Of a stretch of DNA of 64,000 nt, positions 13,040 through 26,108 are shown one piece after another (position 1 is the stretch's first letter; each line of letters starts with the position of its first letter). The stretch is from Cryptomeria japonica. Taxonomy: Eukaryota > Streptophyta > Pinopsida > Cupressales > Cupressaceae. Location of the stretch: positions 209,218,244 to 209,282,243 of the forward strand of contig NC_081411.1 of the NCBI RefSeq assembly GCF_030272615.1. Reading direction: 5' to 3'. The notes under the pieces were generated by a model. The model did not search any database, was not told where the DNA came from, and saw only the letters and a program-made list of their open reading frames with translations. The translations under genes and the position numbers were made by a program.

Positions 13040-13148
13040 CAACCCTACAGTTAAATAACTCAAATAGTTCTCTAAATTTTATAGCACTCTCGACTTGACG
13101 TGAAAGAGTCTAGATCTTTATATCTTATTCAAGAAGAAAGAGTTGATA

Positions 13149-13844
13149 ATGGATTTTTTACAGGAACTCCCTGAACAGATATTTCGAGACATTCTACTAA
13201 GAATATCGTATGAATCTCAGTCAAAGATTAAGCAGTTGTTGAAGCCTGCCAAAGAAATGATGGAATGCTTCAAATTTTATCAAGATAGAATTAAGTTTGG
13301 GCTGGCCAATAAATATATATGTTTTCTTCAGCGTTGTGAGGTATCTATATACGATCCTATTGATCATTCATGTAAACCTTTTCGAACTGAACATGAAATC
13401 TCACACTCTTCTAAGATTATAAATGTGAATCATAAGATAGTTGTGCTAGACGGGCACTTTTCTTTAAGTCCAAAGATTTGGATATATGATTTATTATCTA
13501 GTACATGGAAGCGAGGTGCTGATATTCCAACCCCGAGTGATAGAAATAAGTATGCATGGTGTGCTTCACCTGATGGATCAATTTACATTGCAGGAGGATA
13601 TGACACTATTGCTGGCCGTAAGCTCCGTGACGCAGCAGTTTATAAAGTAGATGAAGACAAGTGGGAGCTTCTTCCTCAGATGTACGAAAATGTTGGTCGG
13701 TACTGTAGAGGTTTTTTTATTGAAGGAATGTTTTATGTCCTATATCGTTATAGAACTCAAAGATTTGATCCCAACACAAGAGTATGGACAACAATAGCAA
13801 ATATGTCTTTGCCTTATTCCTATTACTACGATAAGAGATGTTGA
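13149..13844 (+). CDS. F-box/kelch-repeat protein, 3'-truncated
   Basis: The frame of 231 codons starts at ATG 13149 (MDFLQELPEQIFRDILLRIS); an in-frame TTG six bases upstream is not a likely start. The N-terminus matches the paralogues at 26109 and 62468, and the F-box part has lost the W/CR signature seen in the 10023 gene. Kelch motifs are visible in WCASPDGSIYIAGG, AAVYKVDEDKWELLPQM and QRFDPNTRVWTTI. The paralogue at 62468 has 327 codons, so about 95 C-terminal residues are missing. Homology stops near 13832, after SYYYD, where unrelated G/T-rich DNA begins, and TGA follows at once. It may be expressed as a short protein, but I think it is a truncated pseudogene. Confidence 0.65.
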   Translation: MDFLQELPEQIFRDILLRISYESQSKIKQLLKPAKEMMECFKFYQDRIKFGLANKYICFLQRCEVSIYDPIDHSCKPFRTEHEISHSSKIINVNHKIVVLDGHFSLSPKIWIYDLLSSTWKRGADIPTPSDRNKYAWCASPDGSIYIAGGYDTIAGRKLRDAAVYKVDEDKWELLPQMYENVGRYCRGFFIEGMFYVLYRYRTQRFDPNTRVWTTIANMSLPYSYYYDKRC

Positions 13845-14886
13845 TTCTTAGATGCCATGGTAAGCTCTTGATTATAGACTAGAGCATTGGCATGATATAG
13901 GTTCTCTTGGCAAGTTATGCTTATTGGAGCATCTGGTATTCATTTGTGAAGATGTAAGATCAAATTGTCCTCTTGTGTTCCCAGGTAATGCAGATGTGCA
14001 GTGAGAGTTTTGACATTGGTCTTGTTAGTGCTCTTAGTATCAAGTACATTGGTGGATTGACCATGGAGGTGCTTTTGAAAACTAAGAGGCTTGGGTGAGA
14101 TTGGAGTTCTTTTGGGATTAGAGAACATTTGTTGAGACGGTTTCTCTTTAGAGGTTTCAGCAAGAAGCCTGAGGAGCCTACACCTGGTGATGGACGTGAG
14201 TCCATTCTAGACTTAGAGGAGATTGTTCTTGGAGAGAGTCATTGTAACTTGGTGTATCCTCGAGGAGCATTCTTAGTCCCCACTCTTGGTCTACTTGGCA
14301 GATTTATCTCCTTATAGGAGATGGTTCCTTGTTTTGTAATGATATTGAGTTTGATCTTCCTTGATTATAGGAGCTTACATCCATGTTGGTTGAGTGTTGT
14401 TAATGCTTTCATTTGGGGAGATAAAGGAGATCATACTTGGCATAGCTAAGCACTTGGTGGTGTTGGTAGAAGGATGAGATATGGTTTGCATGGATGTTTC
14501 TTCATAAAGTTTTTTGAGTTCATCTATTATTGTTGTTCTTTGTTGTTTTCTTAACAGCAGTATGTGGTCTTTTCATGAGGACTTGGAGGATGTTAAGTGA
14601 GATTTTGCAACATGTTGGTTGTAGGTTGTAAGCTATGGTGATTTGATTATTTCCACACATTTTATGTTAGTGTTGATTGGTAGATTTGAGTTATTTTGGC
14701 TATCATTGCTCATGTGATATAAGCATCTTCTAGTTTTTTGCACGTCAATGGTTTTTGGGTTGGATGTGATTTGCAATTAGTTGTGGTTGCTATTCCGGCT
14801 ATGGTGATTGATTCTCAACCTATTATTACCATTTGATTTGGTGATTGCACTTGGATATTGGTTCGGAATGGAAAGTAGGGGATATA
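13845..14886. other. G/T-rich decayed repeat DNA
   Basis: The plus strand is rich in G and T and poor in C. No domain is recognised. It sits directly before copia LTR-like sequence and may be the worn 3' part of the same element. The small open frame at 14129-14317 shows no known motif. Confidence 0.4.
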
Positions 14887-15202
14887 CTTCAAGTGGGAGG
14901 TTGTTCAGATGTGAAGTCACAATGTGAGTCAAACTTCAAACTTCAAGTGGGAGATTGTTGGGATGTGAAGTCTGACTCTTCATTTCATCTTCCCCTTGTT
15001 TGTCCCTTTTGTCTTCTCTTGAAGGCTATTGTATATAAATGAGAGAAAAGCCTTGTGTATGTAAGCTGCAATAATAATAGAGATCTCTAGCTTGTTTTTT
15101 GTGGATGTAGCCAAATTGGTGAACCACGATAAATTCTTGTGTTTGTGTATAATTTTTGGTTTTCCAATTTGTCTTTTGTTTTGACAATCTATTCCTTTCA
15201 AT
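14887..15202 (+). mobile_element. Copia 3' LTR fragment with polypurine tract
   Basis: CTTCAAGTGGGAGAT (14941-14955) is a polypurine tract placed directly before TGTTGGGATGTGAAG, the usual start of a plant copia LTR. The LTR holds a TATA box (TATATAAATGAGAG, from 15031), then CTTGTGTATGTAAGC, and GGTGAACCACGATAAATTCTTGTG near 15118-15142, all common in plant copia LTRs. A degenerate second PPT/LTR start (CTTCAAGTGGGAGGTTGTTC) lies about 54 bp upstream from 14887. The right end near 15202 is estimated. No partner LTR or polymerase was found nearby, so this is a relic. Confidence 0.6.
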
Positions 15203-15898
15203 GTTACAATTTGTTTTCTGTTGTCATTTAAATCATATGTATCAAAATTTTGAAGGAATATTAATTTTAATATTATTCCTATTTTTATTTCAGAATAAAA
15301 CATAATGATTACAAAACTCAAACATCATAATTGAAACTTAAAATTGATCATACATTATTATAAATAATATAAATTAAAAACAAATCATCTTGCATACATA
15401 TACCTACTTTCTCAGTTGAAAAGGATAGGAAAAGATAACAATAATGGCAAAAGTAAAAATAATGAGGCTTGTGTCATTTTATCTTTTTCTGACCATTATG
15501 TTTGGAGAGTGTGTAAAAATTAAGATTTTAGATTCAAATATTCTAAATTTTGGTTTTTGTATTTAGTTATCTAAATTAATATAGAGAGAGAGAGAGATTA
15601 TGTTTTATATTTATTAGTACAAAAATTTAATAGAATATTAAAATATATACAAAACTTTAATTTATTAGATAATAGTATTGATTCTCAATATCTATTATAA
15701 AATGAAAGTATTACGAACTAAAATATATTTAATAATATATAGAATAAACAGAAATATATCTTTCAGAAGCTTTTAATTTGGTAATCAGATTCTATTAGTT
15801 AAATTTTCCCCTCCCTGACAACTGCAAAACGCTGAAATATTGATTTAATACACTTACTATTCCATGTTTGTTTCCATACACTTAATATTGATCGTCGT
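15203..15898. other. AT-rich intergenic, no gene seen
   Basis: AT-rich sequence with a short (AG)n tract near 15585. No frame or motif is recognised. Confidence 0.5.
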
Positions 15899-16252
15899 GT
15901 CACACGTAAAGTAGCAGTATATAAAGTAGATGAAGAGGAGTGGGAGCTTCTTGCTAAGATGCACCAAGCAATTGCCAATTGTACAGGTTTTTTTATTGAA
16001 GGAATGCTTTATATCATTGGTGTTTTCAATAACAGATGCCAAAGATTTGATCCCAGCACAGGAGTATGGACAACAATATTAAATTTGAATTTGTCTCTAT
16101 CTTTGTACAACGATGGTGTCTATTTGTTTGGACGATTAATTGCCTTTGGACGATTAGTAGAGGAATATGATTTGGAGGAACATGTGTGGAGAGAATTGGA
16201 AACCCTCCCTCGAGAACTTAAGCGTGTTCATGTCACATTGTGTTACGATCAA
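15899..16252 (+). pseudogene. F-box/kelch fragment, truncated at both ends
   Basis: Reading from 15899, the frame gives TRKVAVYKVDEEEWELL, then GFFIEGMLYIIGV, QRFDPSTGVWTTI, a Y-x-FGRLIAFGR block and LPRELKRVHV. These line up with the middle to late part of the 26109 and 62468 genes. The F-box and first blades are absent, and homology stops after the codons for YDQ near 16252, where AT-rich DNA continues to a chance stop at 16291. It overlaps in content with the 13149 copy, so the two are not halves of one gene. Confidence 0.75.
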
Positions 16253-17767
16253 AGTCATTATTATTATCATTTATTTTTTATATATTTTTAATTTATTTTA
16301 TGAGATTTTAATATTGTGTCAAATAATTCATCTTGTCAATTTGTAAAGTTTAATAGTTTTAGGTGAGTTCATTAAAGATAACTCTTATGACACAAATTCA
16401 AATGTCCTAAAATATGCCACCACTTTTAATAAAATATTCAAAAAACAATATACTTTATATCATATTAGGTATTGTATTTCTGCTTTGTTCAATTAAAAAA
16501 AAGAGATCTCTCATGACATGCCACCCCTTTCTTAATAAAAGAGATCTCTCATGACATAGAATTCAAATGTCTTTTGATAATTCTCGTCTTTTGGGAACCA
16601 ATCAGGACCAAATATCTTAACGAAGTCACCAAAATGTAGCCAGTCAGTGGCAACGTTAAATTTCTCAGTGCTCTCAAGACGTCTGATTTGTGGAATAGAT
16701 CATATATATTGCCACGACGTTGCAAGGAAAGAAGAAAATCTCATGGCAAGATCACATTTCTCTGAATTGTAACTAAGCGCTTAATTTGATTTGTTTTATT
16801 ATTATTTTATGATTTTGTGGTGGTGATTATACTTGTAAGCTGTCTGGATTGCAGATTTCTCTTCTACACAAAGGTCAATTGTAGAGGCAGTTCTCTTTTA
16901 TTTTTCAATTATTAGCTAGTTATGTATATATGCTGTAATTTGTTTCTAATAGCATGTTTATTTTGTCCATGTAAGATTCTTTGGGGATCAATGGACCTGT
17001 ACAAAATGTTATAGTAATAAACCCACATTGTTTTTCCAAAACTAGATGTTATCCTGTTGTTGTTACCAGAAGTCAATGTCTTCTAGGAATCATAATTTTT
17101 TTACGTGCAATGTACATCATAAATATAGTTAGAAGTTATACATATTCCACCAATGCCAACTAATCTTAGCTGTTATTTACCTCCGGCTGTCAGCACCGCT
17201 CAGTACATTTCATCTATGCCAGAATTATTTTCCATTTACCTTTAGCTGTTAAACTGCAAGCCATGTGTATTCTATCCATGCCGATTTGTACTCCTTACAT
17301 GTGGAATCAACTTACTTATTGAGTTATCAACATCAACAAATTAATTGCACTATTCAAATTTTGAAGCCTTATTAATTGATTGTCCATTACTTTGATAATG
17401 GATAAGACATTCTCAAATTTTTCTTTCTTGCACACTAGTTTCACATCATATACTCCATAAACTACCCTATAGTCTAAGGATGGTTAGTTCTCCAGAGCAT
17501 CATGCATCCTCGGTCATAGGAGAACCTTTATTTTCTATTTTTTTGTTGAAGCAAACACAAATGTCTGTCTTTGTTTAAAATTTTCATCCAAATGTTTTAA
17601 TTTCTAGGTGATCAAAGCTCAAGAGGATGTGCATTGCGTTATTGGGTTTTTTATTATGGGGATAATTATTGGTGTACCAGATTCAGATGCAAGCTCAGAG
17701 GATCACATTCTTTCTGCCATGCATGTGAATACAATACACACAGGAGCACAAGTTTTACATATAGGCA
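16253..17767. other. Intergenic with short direct repeats
   Basis: AAGAGATCTCTCATGACAT occurs near 16500 and 16541, and a related segment lies near 16380. From about 16690 to 16900 the sequence resembles a transcribed leader with a possible intron (…GAATTG/TAACTAAG to GGATTGCAG/ATTTCTC), but the donor is not canonical and no coding frame follows. No gene is called. Confidence 0.35.
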
Positions 17768-17890
17768 ACTCAGTTTACAACCAACAACTTTACTTCAACC
17801 AATTTGATTGGCCGTAGAGATTCCAACTCAGTTTATAGAGGAATACTACTAGATGGCAAAACTGCAACGATCAAACAACTTGACCGACAT
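17768..17890 (+). pseudogene. Orphan protein-kinase exon fragment (PTI1-like)
   Basis: A 41-codon open stretch reads TNNFTSTNLIGRRDSNSVYR, then GILLDGKTATIKQLD, and stops. This is the start of a receptor-like/PTI1-type kinase domain: the NF...NLIG lead-in, a glycine-rich loop whose later glycines are changed (GRRDSNSV), and the VYRG...DGK.A.IK strand with the ATP-binding lysine. PTI1-like kinases are cytoplasmic Ser/Thr kinases in plant defence signalling. Nothing of the rest of the kinase is visible downstream, so this is a gene fragment, perhaps carried by an element or left from a deletion. Confidence 0.55.
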
Positions 17891-20800
17891 TGAAAATAAG
17901 GTGAAAATTAATTTAGAGTGGAGATATAAATCTTTATTTTGTAATATGTTTAGAGGGGAAACAAATAGAGTACAAAGTTTCACATAGACAGTACAAAGTG
18001 ACCAAACTTTAGGTTTCTTATATTCTTGATGATATGAAAATAATAAAACAACAATTAACAAAATAACAATTTTAAAAGGAAAGATGTTTAAGGAAAGAAT
18101 TCTCACAAAACACCAATGATTGAAGCCTTGATCTAGCTCATTCCTTATTTGATAAACCTACACAAAACAAAGTAGAGATGAAAATGTTGGGGCTATGTTT
18201 TAGAGGTATGCCATAGTTAGACCTCTATTTTGGTGTTTCCACCTTGACGAACAACCAAGATAGATGATGTATACAATAGATAAAACTAGATACAAGGAAA
18301 CACAATGATAGATATGCTATGGAGATAAAAATGATAAATGAAAGAGGAAAGAGACTTCTCTTCCACACCCAAAAATTTTAGAGCTTGCTAGAGATAAGAA
18401 GAGACGTGATGTCCTCTTGAAGAATGAAGTGGTAATAATAGAGCCTCGAGCACGAAGGAATAAAGAGAGCTAAGAATGCAGGAGATTGTGAGGAAAATTA
18501 ATCCAACGATAGAGAGAGTGATTAGATTGGTATGAGCTTCATTAGAGACCCTAATGAATGAAAGGAAGGCAAGATAAAAATCCGGGAAGCAAAATTGATG
18601 TCAATGCACACTACCAGAGACATTACAAGACCTACCAATCGTAAGCATGACACTCCAATGACCACCTTTAGACTTCATATTTATGAGATGCTGGCGTGAC
18701 ATGCAGATGTCTTCATGATGCATGGGCATCCATGAGTGAGATAATCAAAAGGCTTAGAGAAGTATGAAAGACATGATAACAAGGCAACCCAAGCAAGGAA
18801 ACATACAAAATTTGAAAGGGTTCTCCAATCAACATAAAGTGAAGGAGCTTATGTAGCATGGAATTATACAGGCCGCAATTTATGACGTTATATTATTTAA
18901 CAAATTTAGAAAACATATCATTATCACAAGATGCAAGCTAAAATAGTGAGAGTTAATTTTTTTTATTGAGATACGAGGGAAAGTAGTATCCTCTAATTGT
19001 GCAGATTTACCCCTAAGGAAGAGCCTTGTACCTTTGTGATATATTGCTAGGCCATTTCATTACAAACATGTTAGTTGCAAAGAAACATGTTAGATGAAAA
19101 TGTGAGAATTTTGAAACATAAACAATATGATGAAACACAAAGATGGAGAGATAGTGATCACTGGGATAAAAACATTTTTCTCGTATGAGCAAGAAGTTAT
19201 GTTATACTAGATATCCATACAATAGGGTTACTAGAGACCAATTAGATAGTGGTTTGTAATGCACAAAGGTGATAAGATAAATTGAGATAGTTTCTTTACC
19301 CCAAAAAAAGGTGACAAGATAAAAGATACAATACCAAGATAGAAATATAGATATTGAGATAACAAGATGGTAATGTAAATATGCAAAATGCAAAGATATG
19401 ATATTGCCCCCTTTGATTTTTATTCTTTACATGCATGTCGTTCTAAGAAGAAGAGATGTGTCATGTAAACATAGCAAGGTATTTCTATGGAATTCCACCT
19501 TACAACAAATGAAACATGAAATCCACAACATAAAAAAAACACAAAGATAGGCGGATCCGATAGTTCGGCACCAAAAGAACTCACAATAGTAAATTTAATC
19601 ATGCATATGGCTATGTATGAGTTAATCATCACGGTCCCAAAGTTTTTGGATATGAAAAAGCCACATAAAGAAAAATAAAAAATAAAAATTGAGACAATAG
19701 AGAACATAGCATAAATGCCCCCAAAACTTTGCATTGTCCTTGAATAAAAAAAAACGATACGATAAATAGAAGAAGGGTGATTAACAAATAGAGGAAGTTT
19801 AAGACAAAAATATTCCTATTTTGAAGCACCTACATAGTAACTTGGGTCCTCCAATAGAGAACAAAACATGTAAAGACTGTCATCACCCCCTATTTCCAAG
19901 TACCTATGGAGTAACTTGGGTCTTTCAAGATGGAACAAAACATATAAAGCAACTGCAAGGAGCATAGACATACATGCTCTGATCTACAAGATAAGAAGGG
20001 TACTATCTTATTAGTCACCCACCATCCTATCTTATCATCCTCCCAATCTAGATCATAATGAGAGAGATGATGAACTCGAAGAGGAATAAATATGAGGGCA
20101 ACATGGGGTGCCTCACTATTAGTAAGAGCCAAGGATGATGTAGCTTCCACATTCTTGTCCAAAAGCTCTTGCAGTTGAGGGTGAATGACCATGTGGCGAT
20201 CATAGAAAATGCCAATATATCCTCTAAAGAGTCAAACAAATGCATGTCAATAGAAGAGGTAGGTGACTTGGCCCAAGGCATCAAAGTAGGAGTTAGACTA
20301 CAAACTTCTGGAAGATGGATAGAGACAAAATTTGAAGAAGTTGAAACCACCTCAACAACACAAGTAGTTGCATACAACACAACCAATAGTGAAAGGGACA
20401 AAGAAATAGAAATAGAGGTTCCAAAAGTTCGATTTTGATGATGGAACTTAGGAACAAGGTCTTGCTCAAACTTTTTCTTAGGCTTCTATGAAGGCGTAGG
20501 CCTCCAATCAACCAAATTAGGTTTAAGTGCACTAGTAAAACTCAAATGAGGATGAGGTTGCAAAGTAGGTGATGAAGATAATATCACATTGGACATAATT
20601 TTTGTATGTGGCATGTCAATAAGTTCAGAAAATAGAGGGATAATAGGCAAGTGATGAGAGGTGGTTCTAAGGAGGGAGTAATGAAAACTTGTACCCTTTT
20701 TGGGTGAGGCTCATTGAAGGCCTTGGGAATGGTAGGTAGGAGCATAGAAGATGGAGTAGGAATAGATGGAAAAGGAGCAATGAGAGTGAGATAAATCACA

Positions 20801-21480
20801 AAGATAGTAGGAGTAGGAGTGAACATATACGACTCACCCTCAACCCTCAAGGTGGCTCATGTGTGTAGGCCATCATCCCTTGATGATGCTTAGGTCATGT
20901 GCAACGTGGTTCCGATATAAATGGGGACTAGGAAGAGAATTATAAGAAGGCTCAACAACATAATTTTCTATGGGAAAGGCCTCTTGAACCATTTATAGTA
21001 GAGGATATGGTCCAACCGATGAGGCAGGAGATGCTACTAAAACAACTCTATAGATATAGCTTCCAACACCCTTCTTTATTTCTCTAGGAGAAATAAAAAA
21101 ATAGTGGGTATGGTCGTTGGAGACTATGATGTAGGAGCCAGAGGTGATAGATGAGCTCTTGGTGAATTCCTACCATTACTATAGTGAGTAGGACAAGAGA
21201 TATCTAAAATGATAACAAGCTCAAAGCAAGGGAGGGTTGTGAATATCAACAACATAGGTGTATTTCCTTTGCATATACCTAGAGCAGAGAAAGGAACAAA
21301 ATGCACCCCTAAGGGGTGTGTAGTCCTAGGTTGGAAAAAAGGTCTACTCTAAGGAATGGATATATTCTTAGCCCCATAATAAATAAGGTACAAAAGATAT
21401 ACATTTTTATAACATACAAGTAGATAGGTAGCGATGAGTGGAAACCAATGTAGGAAAATATAAAGAAACTGTAGGTGGGG
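17891..21480. other. Decayed repeat DNA, no gene
   Basis: Several frames of 60-117 codons occur on both strands, but none begins with a convincing context or shows a domain. Minus-strand translations between 19900 and 21300 are rich in L, S, P and H and may be old element coding sequence. I cannot assign a family. Confidence 0.4.
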
Positions 21481-24400
21481 ATTACTTAGGAGCCAACGCA
21501 CTCATTTTATACTTGTAATTTTTTTTTATATAAAACATCCATGGGAAGACATAGGCCTAATTATATTAGGCTAGAAATGAGATATAAATTGTGCCCTCAT
21601 AAGGGAACTTCAATCAGTTATTAATGATCAAGGGGACTACTTCTATGTTGATAGTTGAGTGTGAGTATGTCATTGGTGATGATTATTGTGTAATGGTGGT
21701 GCAAGTACACTTTTTGTATTGACATGATATAATAAGGTTTGGTAGTGATTTAATTTTCTATTTTGAGATTGTATATCATCTCCTTGATTATTATTTGGAA
21801 CCTTGACCATGTTGTTTAGTTATGGACATATTTGGAAAATTAGATCTCAAATTGACTTTTATTTGAGTCATTTTGTTTGCAAGGTTATTCTCTTTCATAA
21901 ATTAATTTCTAGGTTATTCATGTTATGGTGAGTTTGTATGTTTCATTTCTTGGATCTATTAGATATGTGATTGGTAGATTATACCAAGTTTGATTCAGTG
22001 TTGATGTACACTTTGTTATTTGATCTTTCCTATGATCATTTATGCATTGGTATGTTTCCTTTGAGATGAGAGGATGGATTAAAAAATTACTTGGATATTA
22101 GTTTTTTGGGACTTTTACCCTATGGTTTATCATGATGTGAAGATATCTTGGTTGTATATCGTTGGTTATACATGTAAATGTGATCTTTTGATAGTGATGA
22201 ATTGATGGTGTATAATTGATTATTGATTGGTAGTTTTTTTGGTGAGTGCATCTTGTTATCTTGGAGATCCTGGTATCACTTGATGTTATTGATATTTCAG
22301 TCATGTGTGTGTAGACTTGGATGACCTTGTTTTGGGATAAGGTTATCATGAGGTAGTGTGAGACTCAATATGATAATTTAGTAGGACTCGTTGGTAGTGA
22401 TGTGTATTCACCATTTAATGGCGTATGATATTATTTATTGTTGTAGATTATTTGAGGAGCTCTTGATCTATTTTTTGTAGAAGGTTCTTCACATTTGTAA
22501 GTTCACTGGTAAGAGATGGTTATTTTCATATAATTTAAAATTTTAACATCTTAAAGGGATGGAGGAGTCATGAATTCTTTGGTTAAGGTGTTGTATATGC
22601 TTTATCATTTTGGAATTTTATCATTGCTTGATAGGTGATGTCTTCTTTAGAGTATGGTTGTTATTATGTTGTGGTTCACTCTTGATTCTAGATTATATTT
22701 TTTGCATTATACATTATTATTGAGATCATGTTATGTTCACTTGGAGCATGTGATATCCTAGGATGGTATGGTTAGATAATGGTGCCATGTTTATATTATT
22801 GATTCGTGACTAGAGCTTCGATATTTACCTTGGTTGGTTCTCTTAGTATTGACTACATGGTCATTTTCTGAATTAATTAATGCATGTGTTGCATTGCATT
22901 TAGATTTTGGCATGGATTGATTGGTTAGAGGCGATCATGGATACATGAAGACTTAGGTGGTAGTGGTATTCTATTGTTATTAGATACTTGTGTTGAGAGA
23001 GTTGATGGTTTCGATAGAAAGACTAAGGATCATTCACTTGTTATGGACATGAAAGAATAGTGTTATTGTTGAAGTCACAATGACTTGCATATCTTAGATA
23101 AGAATTATTTTTTCTCACTCTTACTGTACTCAATGATTTAGTAGTTGAAAGGTATCTCCTATAGATAAGTTTAGGATAATTATGCTTATCATCATCTTTC
23201 ATAGATATGAATCTTGAGCTATGGATACACATTAGTTCCAAAGGAAACAATTTGAGATATGGATAGTATAGTTATCTCCTAATGTATATAGTTGATATTA
23301 TGAAATTGATTATGAAGATAATAGGAGATGTTAATTTGGTTGATTTCCTATATTTGGAATGGATATCTTGAGTTTGATTTACTTGGTTTGATAGGCCTAC
23401 ACTTATACTAGCATTAAACATGGTACATATGTTTGTTTCATTAAGATATTGAATAAGGTTTTCATTTTTCTTATGGCTATTCATTTTTTGATATAAGGAG
23501 ATCATACTTGACACAAAATGACATCTTTGATATGTTAGTAGGACAACTTATGGCTTACAGGGTTTCTCTTTTCATTTATATTGTTTCTTCTATGGTATCC
23601 ATGATTATAGGATTTGGGAGGATGATGACATATTGTGAGAGCGTATACAACTATTTGGGTTGCATATATGGATCATTGTGATTATTATAGATCATGTTTT
23701 CATTACATAGCACATCTTAATATGAGATTTGGTTGGTATAATTGATATTATTTGAGCTTATTTTCAGATTTGGTATTACACATATAATTGGAATTCTTAG
23801 ATATATATCTTTCTCTTTGACAAGCTTGATGTAGGAAGCTTGATTTTATTTCATCGGTTGATATTATGTTAGCATGAGTTTACTAAAGATGATCATACCT
23901 AGGAGGAATGAATGATTGGATGTATTAGAAAGTATTATTGATGTCATTTTTATCATGTGGGTTTCTTCCTTCTAACATTAATTTGAAGCCTTTGTTGTTA
24001 GATTGGATTTGATTCTTGTGGTTTTTGATTGGTGCATCTTCAACTTGTCTTGTTTCCTTTCTTCCATAGGTAGGATGTTGAAGTATGAGAGGAATTATTG
24101 TTTTAGAAGGTGCTCACTTTGGTTTTATTGCAAGGACCTTGATGGAGCATGAGAGCTTGGTAGAGATTCATGTGTTTTCATGTATTTCTATGATGATGTA
24201 TTTCATTGATTGACCCTTAAATAGTTTATACAAGCGAGAGAATTTTAAATAAGGTTTTTTATAGCTTGCATAATTATTTTGTCTTTGATGCACCAATTGA
24301 AATCTAGATGGATTTGTATCACTAGGAGTTAATATTCTTGGGCTACTTTATATGTTGTATTATAACATTGAGAAATATATTTAATGGTAGGGAAATATAT

Positions 24401-26108
24401 TTAATATAGAGAAAATTTAGTACCCAATATTAAATGAGGGGTCAATAGTATTTTATTCACACGGTTTTGTGGTAAATAGTTTTACTCTAGCACTTATTTG
24501 TATTTTTATGAGCTTTATTCCATAGAAACAAGCATATATTTAGTGGTTAAGGTTTTTTGTGTGAGGGGTTTCTCATTATTGAATATTTTTTAGGAGTGCA
24601 TTTGTAAAGCATTACAAGGGATGTTCCAATTCATGCTAGAATTATTCATTGTATGCTTATAAGTTCTTTGTATTTCTTTATGACATAATAATTTGATGGA
24701 GTATGGATGCTTTTGGAGGCTATATTTTTTCCTCATGAGGGTTTCCCTAGGGTATATCTGGTGTTATCTTGTGTCTTATCTATTTGATATATACATAATG
24801 GTTATTCTATAAGCTTTTATGCATGTTTTTGTTTCATAAGTTATGTCAAAAATTGATTAAATGTAACTAGATATAAATCATTATTTCCTACCATAAATTT
24901 GGACATGACATAAGTGAAGTAAATGTTATAGTTTTGGGTATACAATTGCTTTTTATTTCAACTTCTTGGTGAACTCTTTGACATGTATTGAACTTATTTT
25001 TCATTCCCTTACATTAATGACAATGTATGTTCAATAATGCAAATTGTTTGAAATGATGTGCATTAACTAGAATAGTAATGACAAAGCTAAATTCCAAAAA
25101 TAAAAAAACAAAAAAGTTAGGATTAAGAGTATTGCAGGTTCAATGACTTAAGAAGTTCTATAATACAATTTTTATCCTTTGATATAGTATTTATAGTTTC
25201 TTAAGGATACACTGCCCCCAAGCTTTAGATAAAACATGCAATTGATGAAATAAACAAGTTTAAACCCTAATTCTCCCATGTTGCTACTATTTTTTTCTTC
25301 TTGTTTATTTGTAGGAATTCATCTCAAATGTCAAAGCTTAGACAAAGCACGTCAACTCCCTACAAGTTACACACAAATTGTAGAAGTATTGACTAGACAC
25401 TGAGTTGTTTGTGAAATATTACAACATAGTCAAGACATGAGTACTATCTACCATAATTCATCAAGGAAATGTGCACTTTTGATTTGAATAAGTAAGAACT
25501 ATATAATTCTCCAAAATATCTTGTTCAATTGATCTCCATTCTAAAAGCACTCTATTTGATTTCTTTTACTTTTTGAATTCTTATCTCTTCTCCTAAACGA
25601 AAAATATCATTTTTATTTTAAGGATTAATATATCTCTGTGTTTAGTATATTAAATTAATGTGAACTATACTCATTTTGTGTCTCTTTTAAATAAATATAA
25701 TCCACCTATATAGATAGATAGTAATATAAAGTGAGTGGAAATGTTTTATATTTTTAATAATTATAAATATACTAATGGGAAATCCTAAACCTCATATTTT
25801 ACAAATAAAAATAAAAATAAAACATAAAACATAAATATATGCTTGATACCACATATACCCATCATTATTTTACTATAAGATAACCATTGTAAAATATAAA
25901 TTTCAGTGCATATCATCTTAAAATTTGAAACTTTTCATAATATGGATATATCAAAATCAGAATTTCATTATATCCATGGAAATTAATTTGAAATGATTAA
26001 GTGGGCACTGTGGGCCCAGCCACCTAAGCATGGTCAGCTTAGTGTGTGCACTCAACTTGCTGTGAAAAAGTAGAGCTTCATATCTGATTTGAGAAAAAAG
26101 AGTTTGTA
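21481..26108. other. Strand-biased (G+T-rich plus strand) repeat DNA
   Basis: From about 21640 to 24830 the plus strand is strongly T- and G-rich and poor in C, over more than 3 kb, with no coding signal. After that it becomes ordinary AT-rich DNA. Short homologies to the F-box promoter region appear only just before 26109. Confidence 0.45.

Noticed and set aside
19890-21306. Minus frames of 60-117 codons
   Set aside because: No domain, start context or order of known element parts is seen; left as decayed repeat.
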